From the NCBI GenBank assembly GCA_030430205.1, contig JAUIGE010000005.1, positions 124,001 through 188,000 on the forward strand: a DNA stretch of 64,000 nt, read 5' to 3'. This DNA is from Bacteroidia bacterium (lineage in GTDB: Bacteria; Bacteroidota; Bacteroidia; J057). Below the pieces are notes generated by a model. The model saw only the letters and a list, made by a program, of their open reading frames with translations. It was not told where the DNA came from and did not search any database. Both the position numbers and the translations under genes were made by a program. Below are positions 25,924-35,495 of this stretch, piece by piece (within the stretch, counting starts at the first letter, position 1; the number at the start of each line of letters is the position of its first letter).

Positions 25924-27246
25924 ATGCCTCTCCTGATAGTTGCCATCGGCATTTTCTTCCTGCTTCTGCTGGTTATTCGATTGAAAATCCATGCATTCAT
26001 TGCACTGATTCTGGTGGCTTTGGGGGTCGGTCTGGCGCAGGGTATGGGGTTGGAAGCTGTGGCAGGCTCCATTGAACGTGGGGTAGGGGGGACGCTGGGC
26101 TATCTTGCCCTGGTCCTGGGGTTCGGGGCCATGCTTGGCGCATTGATCGCAGAGAGTGGCGCAGCAGAGCAAATTACCCGTTCACTTATCGCCAGTTTTG
26201 GCCAGCGAAATATTCAGTGGGCTATTATCCTGACGGGCTTTATTGTAGGCGTGCCTATGTTTTATACCGTAGGATTTGTGATGCTGATCCCCATCATTTT
26301 TGCCATTGCCGCTTCTGTGAGATTGCCTTTGTTATATGTGGGAATTCCTATGGCAGCCTCCCTGTCGGTGACCCATGGTTTTTTACCCCCGCATCCTGCT
26401 CCTACGACCATCGCAGGAATTTTTGAAGCAGACATCAGCATGACCTTGCTGTATGGGCTGATTCTTGCCGTGCCGACCATCATTATTGCAGGTTTGCTTT
26501 TTGGTCGTACTTTCAAAAATTTTCCACTTACTGCTCCACCTGATATTTTTGATACAACCCAAAGTAAGCTGGCGCTGTCAAACCCTCCCTCATTGGGAAT
26601 AAGTATTTTCACCGCTCTTTTGCCTGTCATCTTAATGGCTGCCTCAGCAGTAGGGAAAATGGTTTTGGAGGAAGACAGCGTCGGTAGGGAGATCATGGGT
26701 TTTTTGGGAAACCCTACCATATCCCTGCTGATCGCAGTCTTATTTGCGATCTATAGCCTGGGCTTGCGCCAGGGCAATAGCATGAGCGATCTCATGCAAA
26801 GCATGACCAATTCGGTCAAAGGAGTAGCCATGATATTGCTGATTATAGGTGCCGGCGGGGCATTCAAACAGGTACTGGTAGACAGTGGCATCAGCGGCTA
26901 TATCGTCGGTTTGATGGAAGGCGCGCCCCTTTCTCCCTTGCTGATGGCATGGATGATTGCCGCAGCATTGCGGATAGCGCTGGGCTCGGCGACCGTCGCC
27001 GCCATGACTGCCGCAGGCATAGTCCTGCCGCTGATCGGGCAGACAGATGTTAGCCCCGAATTGCTGGTCCTCGCCACCGGCGCAGGCAGCCTGACCTGCT
27101 CCAATGTCAACGATACAGGCTTTTGGCTGTTTAAAGAATACTTTGGACTTTCTATAAAAGAAACCTTTATGTCCTGGACTGTGATGGAGACTATCGTGTC
27201 TGTTGTGGGTCTGGTGGGATGTTTATTGTTGAGTTTGATTGTTTAA
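25924..27246 (+). CDS. gntP: Gluconate permease, GntP family
   Basis: 440 residues and strongly hydrophobic throughout, with about 12 predicted transmembrane segments (for example AIGIFFLLLLVIRL, ALVLGFGAMLGALIAESGAA). GntP-type proton symporters take up gluconate or related hexonates. Diagnostic phrases are VGVPMFYTVGFVMLIPI, MAASLSVTHGFLPPHPAPT and GSATVAAMTAAGIVLPL. It follows gntK by 36 bp and is directly joined to the 6PGDH gene. The set performs uptake, phosphorylation and oxidation of gluconate. Confidence 0.9.
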   Translation: MPLLIVAIGIFFLLLLVIRLKIHAFIALILVALGVGLAQGMGLEAVAGSIERGVGGTLGYLALVLGFGAMLGALIAESGAAEQITRSLIASFGQRNIQWAIILTGFIVGVPMFYTVGFVMLIPIIFAIAASVRLPLLYVGIPMAASLSVTHGFLPPHPAPTTIAGIFEADISMTLLYGLILAVPTIIIAGLLFGRTFKNFPLTAPPDIFDTTQSKLALSNPPSLGISIFTALLPVILMAASAVGKMVLEEDSVGREIMGFLGNPTISLLIAVLFAIYSLGLRQGNSMSDLMQSMTNSVKGVAMILLIIGAGGAFKQVLVDSGISGYIVGLMEGAPLSPLLMAWMIAAALRIALGSATVAAMTAAGIVLPLIGQTDVSPELLVLATGAGSLTCSNVNDTGFWLFKEYFGLSIKETFMSWTVMETIVSVVGLVGCLLLSLIV

Positions 27247-28173
27247 ATGAACCCTTATTCTATGAAATCTACTCCTTCTCAAATCGGCCTTATGGGTCTC
27301 GGCAAAATGGGCTTTCCTTTAGCCCTCAATTTAAGAGATCACGGCTTCGAAGTCACAGCTTACGACATTGATGAAACCAATGTAACCGCTGCTTCAGAGG
27401 AACATATAGCAACGGTTTCCAGCCTGGAAAGCCTGACCGAAAAACTCCATGGCCCCCGCGTCATCTGGATGATGATCCCAGCCGGAAAACCCGTCGATAT
27501 GACCATCGGGCAGATCAGCCCGCTGCTGCAGGCGGGTGATATCCTCATTGATGGCGGCAATTCCAACTATAAGGACAGCAAAAGGCGCTACCTGGCGCTG
27601 AAAGAAAAAGGCATCCACCTGCTGGATTGTGGCACAAGTGGCGGCGTTTCCGGCGCGAGAAATGGCGTTTGCATCATGATAGGCGGCGAAGATGAGCCAT
27701 TCGCTTATTGCGAACCGCTTTTTAAAGCCATCGCCGTAGAAAATGGCTACCTGCATACAGGCGCTCCCGCCAGCGGCCACTTCACCAAAATGATCCACAA
27801 CGGCATCGAATACGGCATGATGCAGGCGATAGCCGAAGGCTTCGAAATCATGCACGAAAGTGAATTTGATCTCGACTACGAAGCCGTCGCCAAAGTCTGG
27901 AACCATGGTTCGGTGATTCGCTCCTGGCTCATTGAGTTGATGGAAAATGCATTTTCCGATGATGCACAACTCGATAAGATTCGAGGCATCATGAACGCTT
28001 CAGGCGAAGGTCTTTGGACGGTAGAGACCGCCCAGGAGCTCGGCGTGCCTGCGCCTGTGATTGCGCTTTCGCTGATGATGCGGCAGCGGTCGCAGCGGGA
28101 TGATACCTTCTCGGGGAAGGTGGTGGCTGCGCTGCGGAATCAGTTTGGAGGGCATGCAGTGGTGGAGAAGTAG
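27247..28173 (+). CDS. gnd: 6-phosphogluconate dehydrogenase, decarboxylating (short form)
   Basis: 308 residues, the length of the short GndB/YqeC-type 6PGDH. It oxidatively decarboxylates 6-phosphogluconate to ribulose 5-phosphate. Rossmann motif IGLMGLGKMGFPLALNL (about 13-29), substrate region GTSGGVSGARNGVCIMIGG and catalytic lysine in HFTKMIHNGIEYG are clear. The stop codon of gntP immediately precedes the ATG at 27247; a second ATG at 27262 is possible. It completes the gluconate pathway and suggests an operon gntK-gntP-gnd. Confidence 0.94.
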   Translation: MNPYSMKSTPSQIGLMGLGKMGFPLALNLRDHGFEVTAYDIDETNVTAASEEHIATVSSLESLTEKLHGPRVIWMMIPAGKPVDMTIGQISPLLQAGDILIDGGNSNYKDSKRRYLALKEKGIHLLDCGTSGGVSGARNGVCIMIGGEDEPFAYCEPLFKAIAVENGYLHTGAPASGHFTKMIHNGIEYGMMQAIAEGFEIMHESEFDLDYEAVAKVWNHGSVIRSWLIELMENAFSDDAQLDKIRGIMNASGEGLWTVETAQELGVPAPVIALSLMMRQRSQRDDTFSGKVVAALRNQFGGHAVVEK

Positions 28174-28182
28174 GGAAAATCA

Positions 28183-31100
28183 TTATTTGATTTTCATGCA
28201 TTTCTGTCCTTCTCTTCCATAGAAAATCGGAAAATACATCTGCTCAACTTTCGCTGGATTAAGCTGATAACTGCCGCGAAAACGCGGCAATAATTCAATC
28301 GATATCTCCCGCTTGCCTTCCGGCAAGTGTTCATAAAAGACGAGCACGCGATCGCGTTGGTATTCGCGATAAGCCTCACCTTCCTGCCAACGGGCAGGGG
28401 GTTTGTTGAGGTAAGAGCATCCCGCAGGGATGGGGATTTCCAGCATGATGTAGTCCGCAGCGGACTTTGTTTCAAGAGAAACGACCCATTTAACTGCTTT
28501 GCCAGCGGTCATGAAAGTGACGGTATCGCTTTGCTCCTCTGCATGCGTTTTTAGTACAAAAGCACCTTCAACAGCCTCAGGTTCAGGATTTTGATAGGTT
28601 TGGAAAATGCTCAAATAGACAGTCTCTACGCCTGTTTTTTCAACTTTCAGTCTCTCTTCTCCCGTCTCGCCTCTCCCTTCTAATTGAAGGATTGCAGGAA
28701 ACTGACGAATCAGGCTATCCTGTAGCTGAAGGTTCGGGCGAAAATCATGTTGAGCAGCATTCAGCCAGGCTGGCAAAAGGCTTTCAACGATCCGAATACT
28801 CAAATAGGTGTTTGGCCAGGCACCTGAAGCACGGCGCTCCAAAAAATAGGCTTGAATTTCCGAAAGGAGGGGATTCCCGGGATCAATCGCTTCCAGCAAG
28901 CGATAAACTTCCAGGCTGATCGCCAGATCGGAAGTATGCAAATGCTGGCTTTTTTCGCCCCAATAGACATTTCCCCAAAGGCTTCGCTTCGCCATTTTCA
29001 TCAGGCTGTCCAACTCAATCTTCAGGCCCGAGGCCTGCTGTAAGCGCAAAAACTGCACATATTGAGCAAGCGAAAGACTTGAGTCTTTTGCCAAAATCGT
29101 CAGTGGTTTTTGATAAGCCTGAGGCATCTCCATGCTTCTGAGCAGAGACATCAACTGGAGTTGCTCCGTGGTGGAGGCATCCTGCATGCGCTGCTGAATA
29201 TTGGCCAGAAGGATGTCGGCATCAATCCGGATGTCATAATCTGCCTTTGCCGCTTCCAAAAGTCCTTCCATCACATGCACGCTTATCCAGATGTTGGGCT
29301 TGCCATCGGGCCACCATCCCCAGAAGCCGCTGCTATGTTGGTGCTGTTCGAGGCGTTCAATCATTTTTTGAATTTGCTTTTCATAGGCAAATTTTTGCCC
29401 CAATTGAGCGCGTATGCGCCGCTCTGCCAGCAAGGCTTTGAGCCTTGAGGCTGTTTGCTCCATGCAGCTATAAGGATAGCTGCGGATGCTTTCCAGCTCA
29501 TCGAGTATCAACTCCATGGGGGTATGATATGCCCGCACATGGAGCGGGCCAAGTGCAGGATCAAAGGACAATTGCAAGCTGCTGTCCCCATGAAGCGCCA
29601 TGAAATGGCCTTTTTTTTCGATGACCCCTCGCGCAAAAAGAGGAATTTTGCGGACTTCACCATCGGCATAGCCGTCAGCTTTTTGCAGTTGATAACGCAG
29701 GCTCAGGCTGTCTGTGGCTGAAGAAGATACCCAAAAGGTATCGAGATGGGAACTGCTCAGAGTCAGGGATTTATGGTCTTGACTCTGCTCTTCGTAGAAA
29801 AATTCAGCAGATACTTCCAGGCTGTCATGCTGGAAATTTTGCAGCTTCCCTATGACCTGGCAGCTGTCACCCTGCCTCAAAAACCGCGGCACACTCAGTT
29901 GTGCCATCACATCTTTGTAGGCGCGGATGCTGCCCTGGCTTTGTGCGCTGTGCCGGCCTTTTGTGGCAAGGACATAGGTATTCCAGCGGGTGACATCGTC
30001 AGGGAAAGTGGTGGAAAAATGGGCTTTGCCCATCGCGTCGGTTGTCAGCGCAGGCTGCCAGAAGGCATAATCGCGAAAATTTCGCCGCAAGGCGTGGGCG
30101 GCATCCTGATGAAGCCTTGCTTCATCGAGGGCGAGTAGCCTCTCCTCTTTGCGCTTCAATTCACCATCATGGCTGATCAGGATAATCACGCCATTGCTAG
30201 CTCTGGCACCATAAAGAGCCGTAGCAGCATCTCCTTTCAGGCTGGTTATTGAAGCGATAAAATCAGGATTTTTGTACTTCTCAGGTAGTTCTGATGCCGT
30301 CATCGGCACACCGTCTACGACATACAGCATGTCGCTGGATGTGACAGATGAAATCCCGCGAATGCGGATGCTCTCATCCAGGTTGATTTCCACTTTTTCT
30401 ATATTAGCCATCGGCATGCCGCCAGTATTTCTGTTTAGGCTAACGCCTGCGGCCATCGATTTAAATCCTCTTATAGGAGCCCTGCCCCAAGGGGTCAAAC
30501 GCAAACTATTGGCCGACATCGCCAACCTGCTCTCGACTGTCACTTCTATAATATGAGGAGAATTGGATAAAAAGGATTCATGAAATTCAACTTTGCTCCC
30601 GCTTTTTACCCTGAATGTATCATTTTCATAAGTTACATACGAAATGATGATCCTGTCATTGGGCATGACCGAGAGGCTATATTCGCCGCTTTTATCCGTG
30701 TAAACACCTCCATTTTCTTCTTCTAAATGCAAAACGCAAACCCTTGCTCCCACAAGTGGTTCAGCATCTTTTTTTGAAAGTACCCTTCCTTTTATCAGGA
30801 TAGCATGGCTTTCATCCTGTCCGTCTTTTGCTGGGTAAACAGGTAATTGAAGTTTATTTCTGTACACCTCTTCCAACTTTTGGTACAATACATTGCTATC
30901 TCTATTAAGCCATCCTATGGGATTTGTTTGCTGAAACAAAAATCGGGAAAGGCTATCGGGAGCATGGGGTTTTTCGGGAGAAAGGCGGTAAAATTGCTTG
31001 TCAAAGGCATGGCAGGATAATTCGTCAAAACGATAATAGCTGCTGTCTTTGAGTAAAATCCAAAGAGAATAGCAGCCAGCTTTGAGCTTTCGCGAAATAG

Positions 31101-33918
31101 AAGATGCGGGTTCCAGCATCCGAAAAAATGGCGGATGATCGGTTGAAAACAGCAGCATGCGTTCAATTTCTGCTAAAGGAACTGCGTGTTGAAGCGATAA
31201 ATGAGCGAGCGTATTTTCGCGCTTTTGCAGATAGGATTCATCCAGTTTTTCCTGAAAATGCTGTATCGAAGCTTGACTCCAATCTATCAAAAGCTGCGTT
31301 TTTGTCAGGGCAAAATCATTGATTTTTGGCGCATTTCGAAGGAAACTTAGTTGTTGCCTTTTATGAAGAAGCTCCATCAAGTCTTCCTCCTTCATCTTCA
31401 CCAGCTGAGGACTGAATTCATATTGATAGCCTTGCTCAAATTCCGTTTTGAGCTTGTAATCCCCAGCTTTCTCCCATTGAAAATCACCCTGTAGCATGGG
31501 GCCAATCAGGTATTGGGTCTGATACCTTTTATAGCGGTAATTATCCTGGCTTTCAGGTAAAAAAATCCGTTGGCCTTGCTGGATGAAAACCATTTCGTCG
31601 GGGTCTTTCAGATTGCCATTGTATCGGAAAGCCATGAGGTAAGACGAAAGCATATTTGCCTCCCAATCTTCCAATTGATAAGGCTGAGCTTGAATATGTA
31701 CCTGCCGAGCCAAGGATGCTCTGTCCACCGAAAGAATCAGCTTTTTCCCCTTGGGAACCCAAACGCTGTCTATGCGAATCGAATGAAACATGGTTCGCAG
31801 GTAAATGCTGTGAAAACCTGGATCTACCTGTACGGCATAGGGCTTCGCGCTATTAGTGGCTTGAATATAGGCGGGCACTCCGTCTATGGAAAAATAGCGC
31901 AGGGTCATAAATTCGCCATCTTGAAAAGCAAAGGGAGCCAGCTGGGTGATGCTATCGGGAGCATCTATTTCATAGCGAAAGAGCTGATCACCCGGAAAGA
32001 TAAATTGATACCAGGCAATGCTATCCAAATCAGCTTTTTCACGCCAAAGATTTATGGGCAAAGAGTATGTTTTGGGGCTTGGTAGCTCAGCATCAAAACT
32101 GCCGGAGGCGTAGCGGTTTTTGAAAACAGCTTGTTTGGGAGGAAGTTGGGGAGGCTGATAGCCTTCAAATTTGCTGGTAAGTCCATAGGCTGTCAGGTCC
32201 ACGCCTTCAAGTGCTTGTCCCTGCGCATCCTTTGCGCTAATCTCTATTTCGACCTCCTGTCCGGGATATATTTTGGGCGGATGCACAAACTGTATTTGCA
32301 AGGGAGAAGGATTGTAAATCAGGCTGTTATCATGTGAATAGGCCGTGCCTTTCCACACATATTGGTAGGAAAGGAAATAGGGTTTTCTGCCAGAGGCAGC
32401 AAGCTTGACGGAAGGCTGGTGATCACCTCCTCGAAGGATTATTTTGTCCTGACAAAATAGGCTATAGCGTAAAGGCAATCCCTGTGGGTTGCTGATGGCA
32501 AAAAAGACACTGTCTTTTTCACGATAGCCTGTTGCTGAAATTTGGGATGAAGGACTTTCAGCTTTCATATGCTTTTTCCTGTCGAAATCTTCCAGAATAA
32601 TTTCTCTTTGGATGACATACTTATCCGCTGTTTGCAGCTTTGCCTCTATGCGATAGTTCATCTTAGCATCCTGGAAAATGCTGGCAGGGAGGCCGATGAG
32701 CGTTTCCCCGATCGGATCGAGGATTTGTTGGTGGTACCAAAGTGAATCGCGGATGAAAAGCCTGTCGCTGTAAATGCTGTCAATTTTTCCTGGAAAAACC
32801 CATAATTCCAGGCTAGCGCCTGGCAGGTTGAAGCCATTTTCATCCATCGCCTGGGCGATGAGCCCATACGCAGCATCTGCGCGCAGGGTAAATTGTGTTC
32901 CATTCAATTCATACTCTTCCAGTTGAAAAGAGGTGGAAATCACGCGTTTCTCCTTCTTTGTTGTCCTCAAAATGAGGTTTACTTCCTGATCCAGTTTACA
33001 GCCCAACTCTGGCGTCAAAGCCAGTTTGTACACATAGCAGCCGGGATATAGCGGTTCAATTAGCTGAACCATCGTGTCCATATGCGGCCAGGTATACAAT
33101 TGCACTTGCAGCGGCTTCGTGAAAGCTTTTCTGTTGCTATTTTGGATAAAGGCTTTGAAACGCAAGGTATCGCCCATGCGATAAACAGGCTGATGGGTGA
33201 CACAATAATTGGAGGAAGGCAGGGTGTTTTTGTGCCTTTGGATTTGCCTGAGTGTATAAATGGGTCGAGTTACTTTCCTTACCCAGCCGATGCTGTATTG
33301 GTACCTGATACTTCGATACAAATCTACCGGAGCGCAATATAAAATGTACAAAGGCCTGTTATAGAACAATTTGTACTTATTTCTCCCCAGCCAGGAACTC
33401 AGCCTTTCCCGATCCAGATAATGTAAATCTACATGCTCTTCATGTATCACTTTGAGCAGGCCTTTCTGCTTGCCATCGGGCCAAAGATAGCTTTGGCTGC
33501 TGCTATCAAAAGCGATCTGTCTTTTACCCAAAAAGACCTGGGCGTTTGAAATGACATTTTCCAGGCTATCCATCAGAATGAAGCTCAGATCACGCTCATT
33601 ATTGAGTAAATAGAGGGAGAGATGCGTCCTGGAAATTAGCTGGTATTCAAGTTGGTTGGATTGAATTTGTACATTCAGGAAAGCACCATAAGGCAATTTT
33701 TCAGGCGAAAAAGCTTCGGTCGGCAGCTTAATGGCTTCCGAATCAAAAAAGCTTGCAGGCAAGCTCTGGTAGCCTTTTTTGTGAAGTTGAACGAATGTAC
33801 TTTCGTCCAGAGGGTAGCTATAAGACAGGCTTGCAGATCGTGCTGAAGTAAGGAGATCCTGGGCCATCGCAAGCTGAAATAAGCCTGCGTAAAGAAAGAA
33901 AAGAATGATGCGACGCAT
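28183..33918 (-). CDS. Alpha-2-macroglobulin-like protein with internal TonB-plug-like module
   Basis: 1911 residues with a signal peptide. The N-terminal half holds macroglobulin beta domains (for example PVYRMGDTLRFKAFI, about 240). A carboxypeptidase-regulatory-like domain (about 1040-1130: GRVLSKKDAEPLVGARVCV) is followed by a TonB-plug-like segment (DMLYVVDGVP, ITSLKGDAATALYGARASNG, about 1200-1260), the pattern of SusC-type proteins. After that come the A2M domain (FPDDVTRWNTYVLATKG) and a thioester-like motif YSCMEQ (about 1483), with Cys and Gln retained. It ends in beta-sandwich domains. The family is seen as periplasmic protease trap or surface protein. The plug insertion is typical of some Bacteroidota members. 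Confidence 0.93.
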   Translation of the reverse strand: MRRIILFFLYAGLFQLAMAQDLLTSARSASLSYSYPLDESTFVQLHKKGYQSLPASFFDSEAIKLPTEAFSPEKLPYGAFLNVQIQSNQLEYQLISRTHLSLYLLNNERDLSFILMDSLENVISNAQVFLGKRQIAFDSSSQSYLWPDGKQKGLLKVIHEEHVDLHYLDRERLSSWLGRNKYKLFYNRPLYILYCAPVDLYRSIRYQYSIGWVRKVTRPIYTLRQIQRHKNTLPSSNYCVTHQPVYRMGDTLRFKAFIQNSNRKAFTKPLQVQLYTWPHMDTMVQLIEPLYPGCYVYKLALTPELGCKLDQEVNLILRTTKKEKRVISTSFQLEEYELNGTQFTLRADAAYGLIAQAMDENGFNLPGASLELWVFPGKIDSIYSDRLFIRDSLWYHQQILDPIGETLIGLPASIFQDAKMNYRIEAKLQTADKYVIQREIILEDFDRKKHMKAESPSSQISATGYREKDSVFFAISNPQGLPLRYSLFCQDKIILRGGDHQPSVKLAASGRKPYFLSYQYVWKGTAYSHDNSLIYNPSPLQIQFVHPPKIYPGQEVEIEISAKDAQGQALEGVDLTAYGLTSKFEGYQPPQLPPKQAVFKNRYASGSFDAELPSPKTYSLPINLWREKADLDSIAWYQFIFPGDQLFRYEIDAPDSITQLAPFAFQDGEFMTLRYFSIDGVPAYIQATNSAKPYAVQVDPGFHSIYLRTMFHSIRIDSVWVPKGKKLILSVDRASLARQVHIQAQPYQLEDWEANMLSSYLMAFRYNGNLKDPDEMVFIQQGQRIFLPESQDNYRYKRYQTQYLIGPMLQGDFQWEKAGDYKLKTEFEQGYQYEFSPQLVKMKEEDLMELLHKRQQLSFLRNAPKINDFALTKTQLLIDWSQASIQHFQEKLDESYLQKRENTLAHLSLQHAVPLAEIERMLLFSTDHPPFFRMLEPASSISRKLKAGCYSLWILLKDSSYYRFDELSCHAFDKQFYRLSPEKPHAPDSLSRFLFQQTNPIGWLNRDSNVLYQKLEEVYRNKLQLPVYPAKDGQDESHAILIKGRVLSKKDAEPLVGARVCVLHLEEENGGVYTDKSGEYSLSVMPNDRIIISYVTYENDTFRVKSGSKVEFHESFLSNSPHIIEVTVESRLAMSANSLRLTPWGRAPIRGFKSMAAGVSLNRNTGGMPMANIEKVEINLDESIRIRGISSVTSSDMLYVVDGVPMTASELPEKYKNPDFIASITSLKGDAATALYGARASNGVIILISHDGELKRKEERLLALDEARLHQDAAHALRRNFRDYAFWQPALTTDAMGKAHFSTTFPDDVTRWNTYVLATKGRHSAQSQGSIRAYKDVMAQLSVPRFLRQGDSCQVIGKLQNFQHDSLEVSAEFFYEEQSQDHKSLTLSSSHLDTFWVSSSATDSLSLRYQLQKADGYADGEVRKIPLFARGVIEKKGHFMALHGDSSLQLSFDPALGPLHVRAYHTPMELILDELESIRSYPYSCMEQTASRLKALLAERRIRAQLGQKFAYEKQIQKMIERLEQHQHSSGFWGWWPDGKPNIWISVHVMEGLLEAAKADYDIRIDADILLANIQQRMQDASTTEQLQLMSLLRSMEMPQAYQKPLTILAKDSSLSLAQYVQFLRLQQASGLKIELDSLMKMAKRSLWGNVYWGEKSQHLHTSDLAISLEVYRLLEAIDPGNPLLSEIQAYFLERRASGAWPNTYLSIRIVESLLPAWLNAAQHDFRPNLQLQDSLIRQFPAILQLEGRGETGEERLKVEKTGVETVYLSIFQTYQNPEPEAVEGAFVLKTHAEEQSDTVTFMTAGKAVKWVVSLETKSAADYIMLEIPIPAGCSYLNKPPARWQEGEAYREYQRDRVLVFYEHLPEGKREISIELLPRFRGSYQLNPAKVEQMYFPIFYGREGQKCMKIK

Positions 33919-34010
33919 AGGTTCTTGGAAAAATGAGGTTGAACATCCCGGTAAACTTCAATTTACGGAAGTTCGGATGTTTTCCCAAGTAAAGAGGCAG
34001 AGTGGATTAC

Positions 34011-34337
34011 TTAGTTTGTATGCATCGCCACCTCCAGCGCCATCCGCCCCAGCGGTTCCCACAACTCCTTCTCCTCATAGCCCAGCTGAAACCAGCCCGC
34101 CAAAGGTCCTTTTTTCTTAAAAGGATTAAAGGGCTGGATGGTGTCGGAACCCAATTCCGTGGGGTCAAATCCTTTGCCGAGTTTAAAAACCATCTGGTCT
34201 TCCTTATAGAAAAACAGAAAGACTTTGTCTTTGTACTTGAGGCCATCGGCGCTCATCATTTTTCCGGGATGGATATGAGTGTCCAGTTCGCAGAGCTGGG
34301 TAGTGAGTTGGGTGTAGTGGGATTTGGCGGTAGACAT
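34011..34337 (-). CDS. Small cytosolic protein, possibly TfoX-N-like
   Basis: 108 residues and no signal peptide. The pattern KMMSADGLKYKDKVFLFFYKEDQMVFKLG and the later FNPFKKKGPLAGWFQLG, ending LWEPLGRMALEVA, is similar to TfoX N-terminal or MmcQ-like alpha/beta folds, in which a Gly-x-Ala or Lys-Met-Met strand is followed by a lysine-rich strand. The similarity is by eye only and function is unknown. The gene lies 92 bp upstream of the A2M gene start, both on the minus strand. Confidence 0.7.
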   Translation of the reverse strand: MSTAKSHYTQLTTQLCELDTHIHPGKMMSADGLKYKDKVFLFFYKEDQMVFKLGKGFDPTELGSDTIQPFNPFKKKGPLAGWFQLGYEEKELWEPLGRMALEVAMHTN

Positions 34338-34385
34338 GATAGCTAATAGAAGTTTGAGTCAGAGTTTGAGTGCGAGAACGAGTTT

Positions 34386-34411
34386 AAAAAAAAGGCAGGC
34401 TTCCGCCCGCC
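34386..34411 (-). terminator. Rho-independent terminator (minus strand)
   Basis: On the minus strand a 7-bp stem (GGCGGGC / GCCTGCC with one G-T pair, loop GGAA) is followed by eight T residues (34386-34393). It lies downstream of the S24 repressor gene (ending 34651), after the tandem repeat array. Confidence 0.75.
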
Positions 34412-34443
34412 CTTATATCCGAAAAACGGATTCTGCACTTTAT

Positions 34444-34569
34444 TTTAGTAAGCAGGGTTTAGTAAGCAGTGTTTAGTAAGCAGTGTTTAGTAAGCAGTGT
34501 TTAGTAAGCAGTGTTTAGTAAGCAGTGTTTAGTAAGCAGTGTTTAGTAAGCAGTGTTTAGTAAGCAGTG
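34444..34569. repeat. 14-bp tandem repeat, nine copies
   Basis: Nine head-to-tail copies of TTTAGTAAGCAGTG; the first ends GGG instead of GTG and the other eight are identical. The 126-bp array lies between the repressor gene stop and the terminator at 34386, in the stretch 34338-34650 that holds no gene. Perfect identity suggests recent slippage. Confidence 0.97.
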
Positions 34570-34650
34570 GGCAGTTTAGGTTATGTATTGAATTTTCAAT
34601 GCAATTCCAGCCACTGCATACTGCCAACTCTACATACTGCCATCTGGCCC

Positions 34651-35367
34651 TTAACTTACATCACTGATGATCTTATAAGCCTGCCATATTTGCTGGATAT
34701 TGGAGGCCTCGACCTCAAAAGGCTCATAGCTGGGATTGTCAGAGACGAGGAGAAAATCTCCTTCATGTTCCTGGTAAGGCGAATGGAAAACGCGTTTGAA
34801 AACGACGCCATCTTCCATGACGAGGATATAGGCTTCGCCTTTTTTGATGTCGTCGGGTGACTCGACAAATTTGCCCACCACCACAGCACCGGGCTGCACA
34901 GGCAGCATAGAACTTCCGGCAATCTCAAATGCACGGTAGGTGCCTGCTGGCAAGAATGGCAGACGAAAGCGCGGCAGATGGCGGAGATACTCGGGATCAC
35001 CGATCCCCTGGGCGTAGCCCGCAGCTGCCTTTACAGGCACAAGCTCAATGTTTTCATTGTCATCATGATCGACAGTGATGGCCAATACTTTGGCGCCATT
35101 GGGCTTTTTGCTCAGAAGACGTTCCAACTCGTCTGTGCGCAACTTGCTCAAATCCTGGCGAGCCAGGTCCCGGTAGCTGATATTGAAATACTCCAAATAA
35201 GCATTGAGCAGGTCCAGCTTGGGGAAGGCGCGTTTGCGCTCATAGGAGCTAATACTCTTTTGAGTAGAACCCAAAATCTCAGCCAAATCACCTTGTGTGA
35301 GCCCCTTATGCTCTCTCAAAATAACCAGATTCTCACATATCTGGTCTTTAATTGCATCATCTTTCAT
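34651..35367 (-). CDS. HTH XRE/S24 (LexA/CI-like) repressor
   Basis: 238 residues. An N-terminal Xre helix-turn-helix (residues 12-66: LTQGDLAEILGSTQKSISSYE) is joined to an S24 peptidase-like domain. The putative nucleophile Ser153 is in GSSMLP, the general base Lys191 in VFKRV, and the self-cleavage site is A116-G117 in AAAGYAQG. It should bind DNA as a dimer and may autoproteolyse when stimulated by RecA filament, as LexA and CI do. The gene's own promoter region carries two overlapping palindromes (35378-35415), so autorepression is likely. No prophage genes are nearby. Confidence 0.92.
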   Translation of the reverse strand: MKDDAIKDQICENLVILREHKGLTQGDLAEILGSTQKSISSYERKRAFPKLDLLNAYLEYFNISYRDLARQDLSKLRTDELERLLSKKPNGAKVLAITVDHDDNENIELVPVKAAAGYAQGIGDPEYLRHLPRFRLPFLPAGTYRAFEIAGSSMLPVQPGAVVVGKFVESPDDIKKGEAYILVMEDGVVFKRVFHSPYQEHEGDFLLVSDNPSYEPFEVEASNIQQIWQAYKIISDVS

Positions 35368-35377
35368 ATAGCTTGTG

Positions 35378-35415
35378 TTATCTAATATTATTGGATAAAA
35401 CTAATAATTTTATCC
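35378..35415. promoter_or_regulatory. Overlapping operators upstream of the S24 repressor
   Basis: Palindrome 1 at 35378-35398: arms TTATCTAATA and TATTGGATAA around one base, one mismatched pair. Palindrome 2 at 35393-35415: arms GGATAAAA and TTTTATCC around seven bases, perfect. They share GGATAA and end 10 bp upstream of the ATG at 35367. A weak minus-strand -7 box TAGTTTTA overlaps palindrome 2. Confidence 0.6.
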
Positions 35416-35495
35416 CGAAAACAAAAGCTTCGTTAGTATTTTTGCCTAATTATTTTAGTATGGCTAAGATTAATGTGTGGATGTGGAGATTGGGG

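Noticed and set aside
34444-34569. CRISPR-like array
   Set aside because: Units are contiguous 14-bp repeats without spacers, and no cas genes are nearby.
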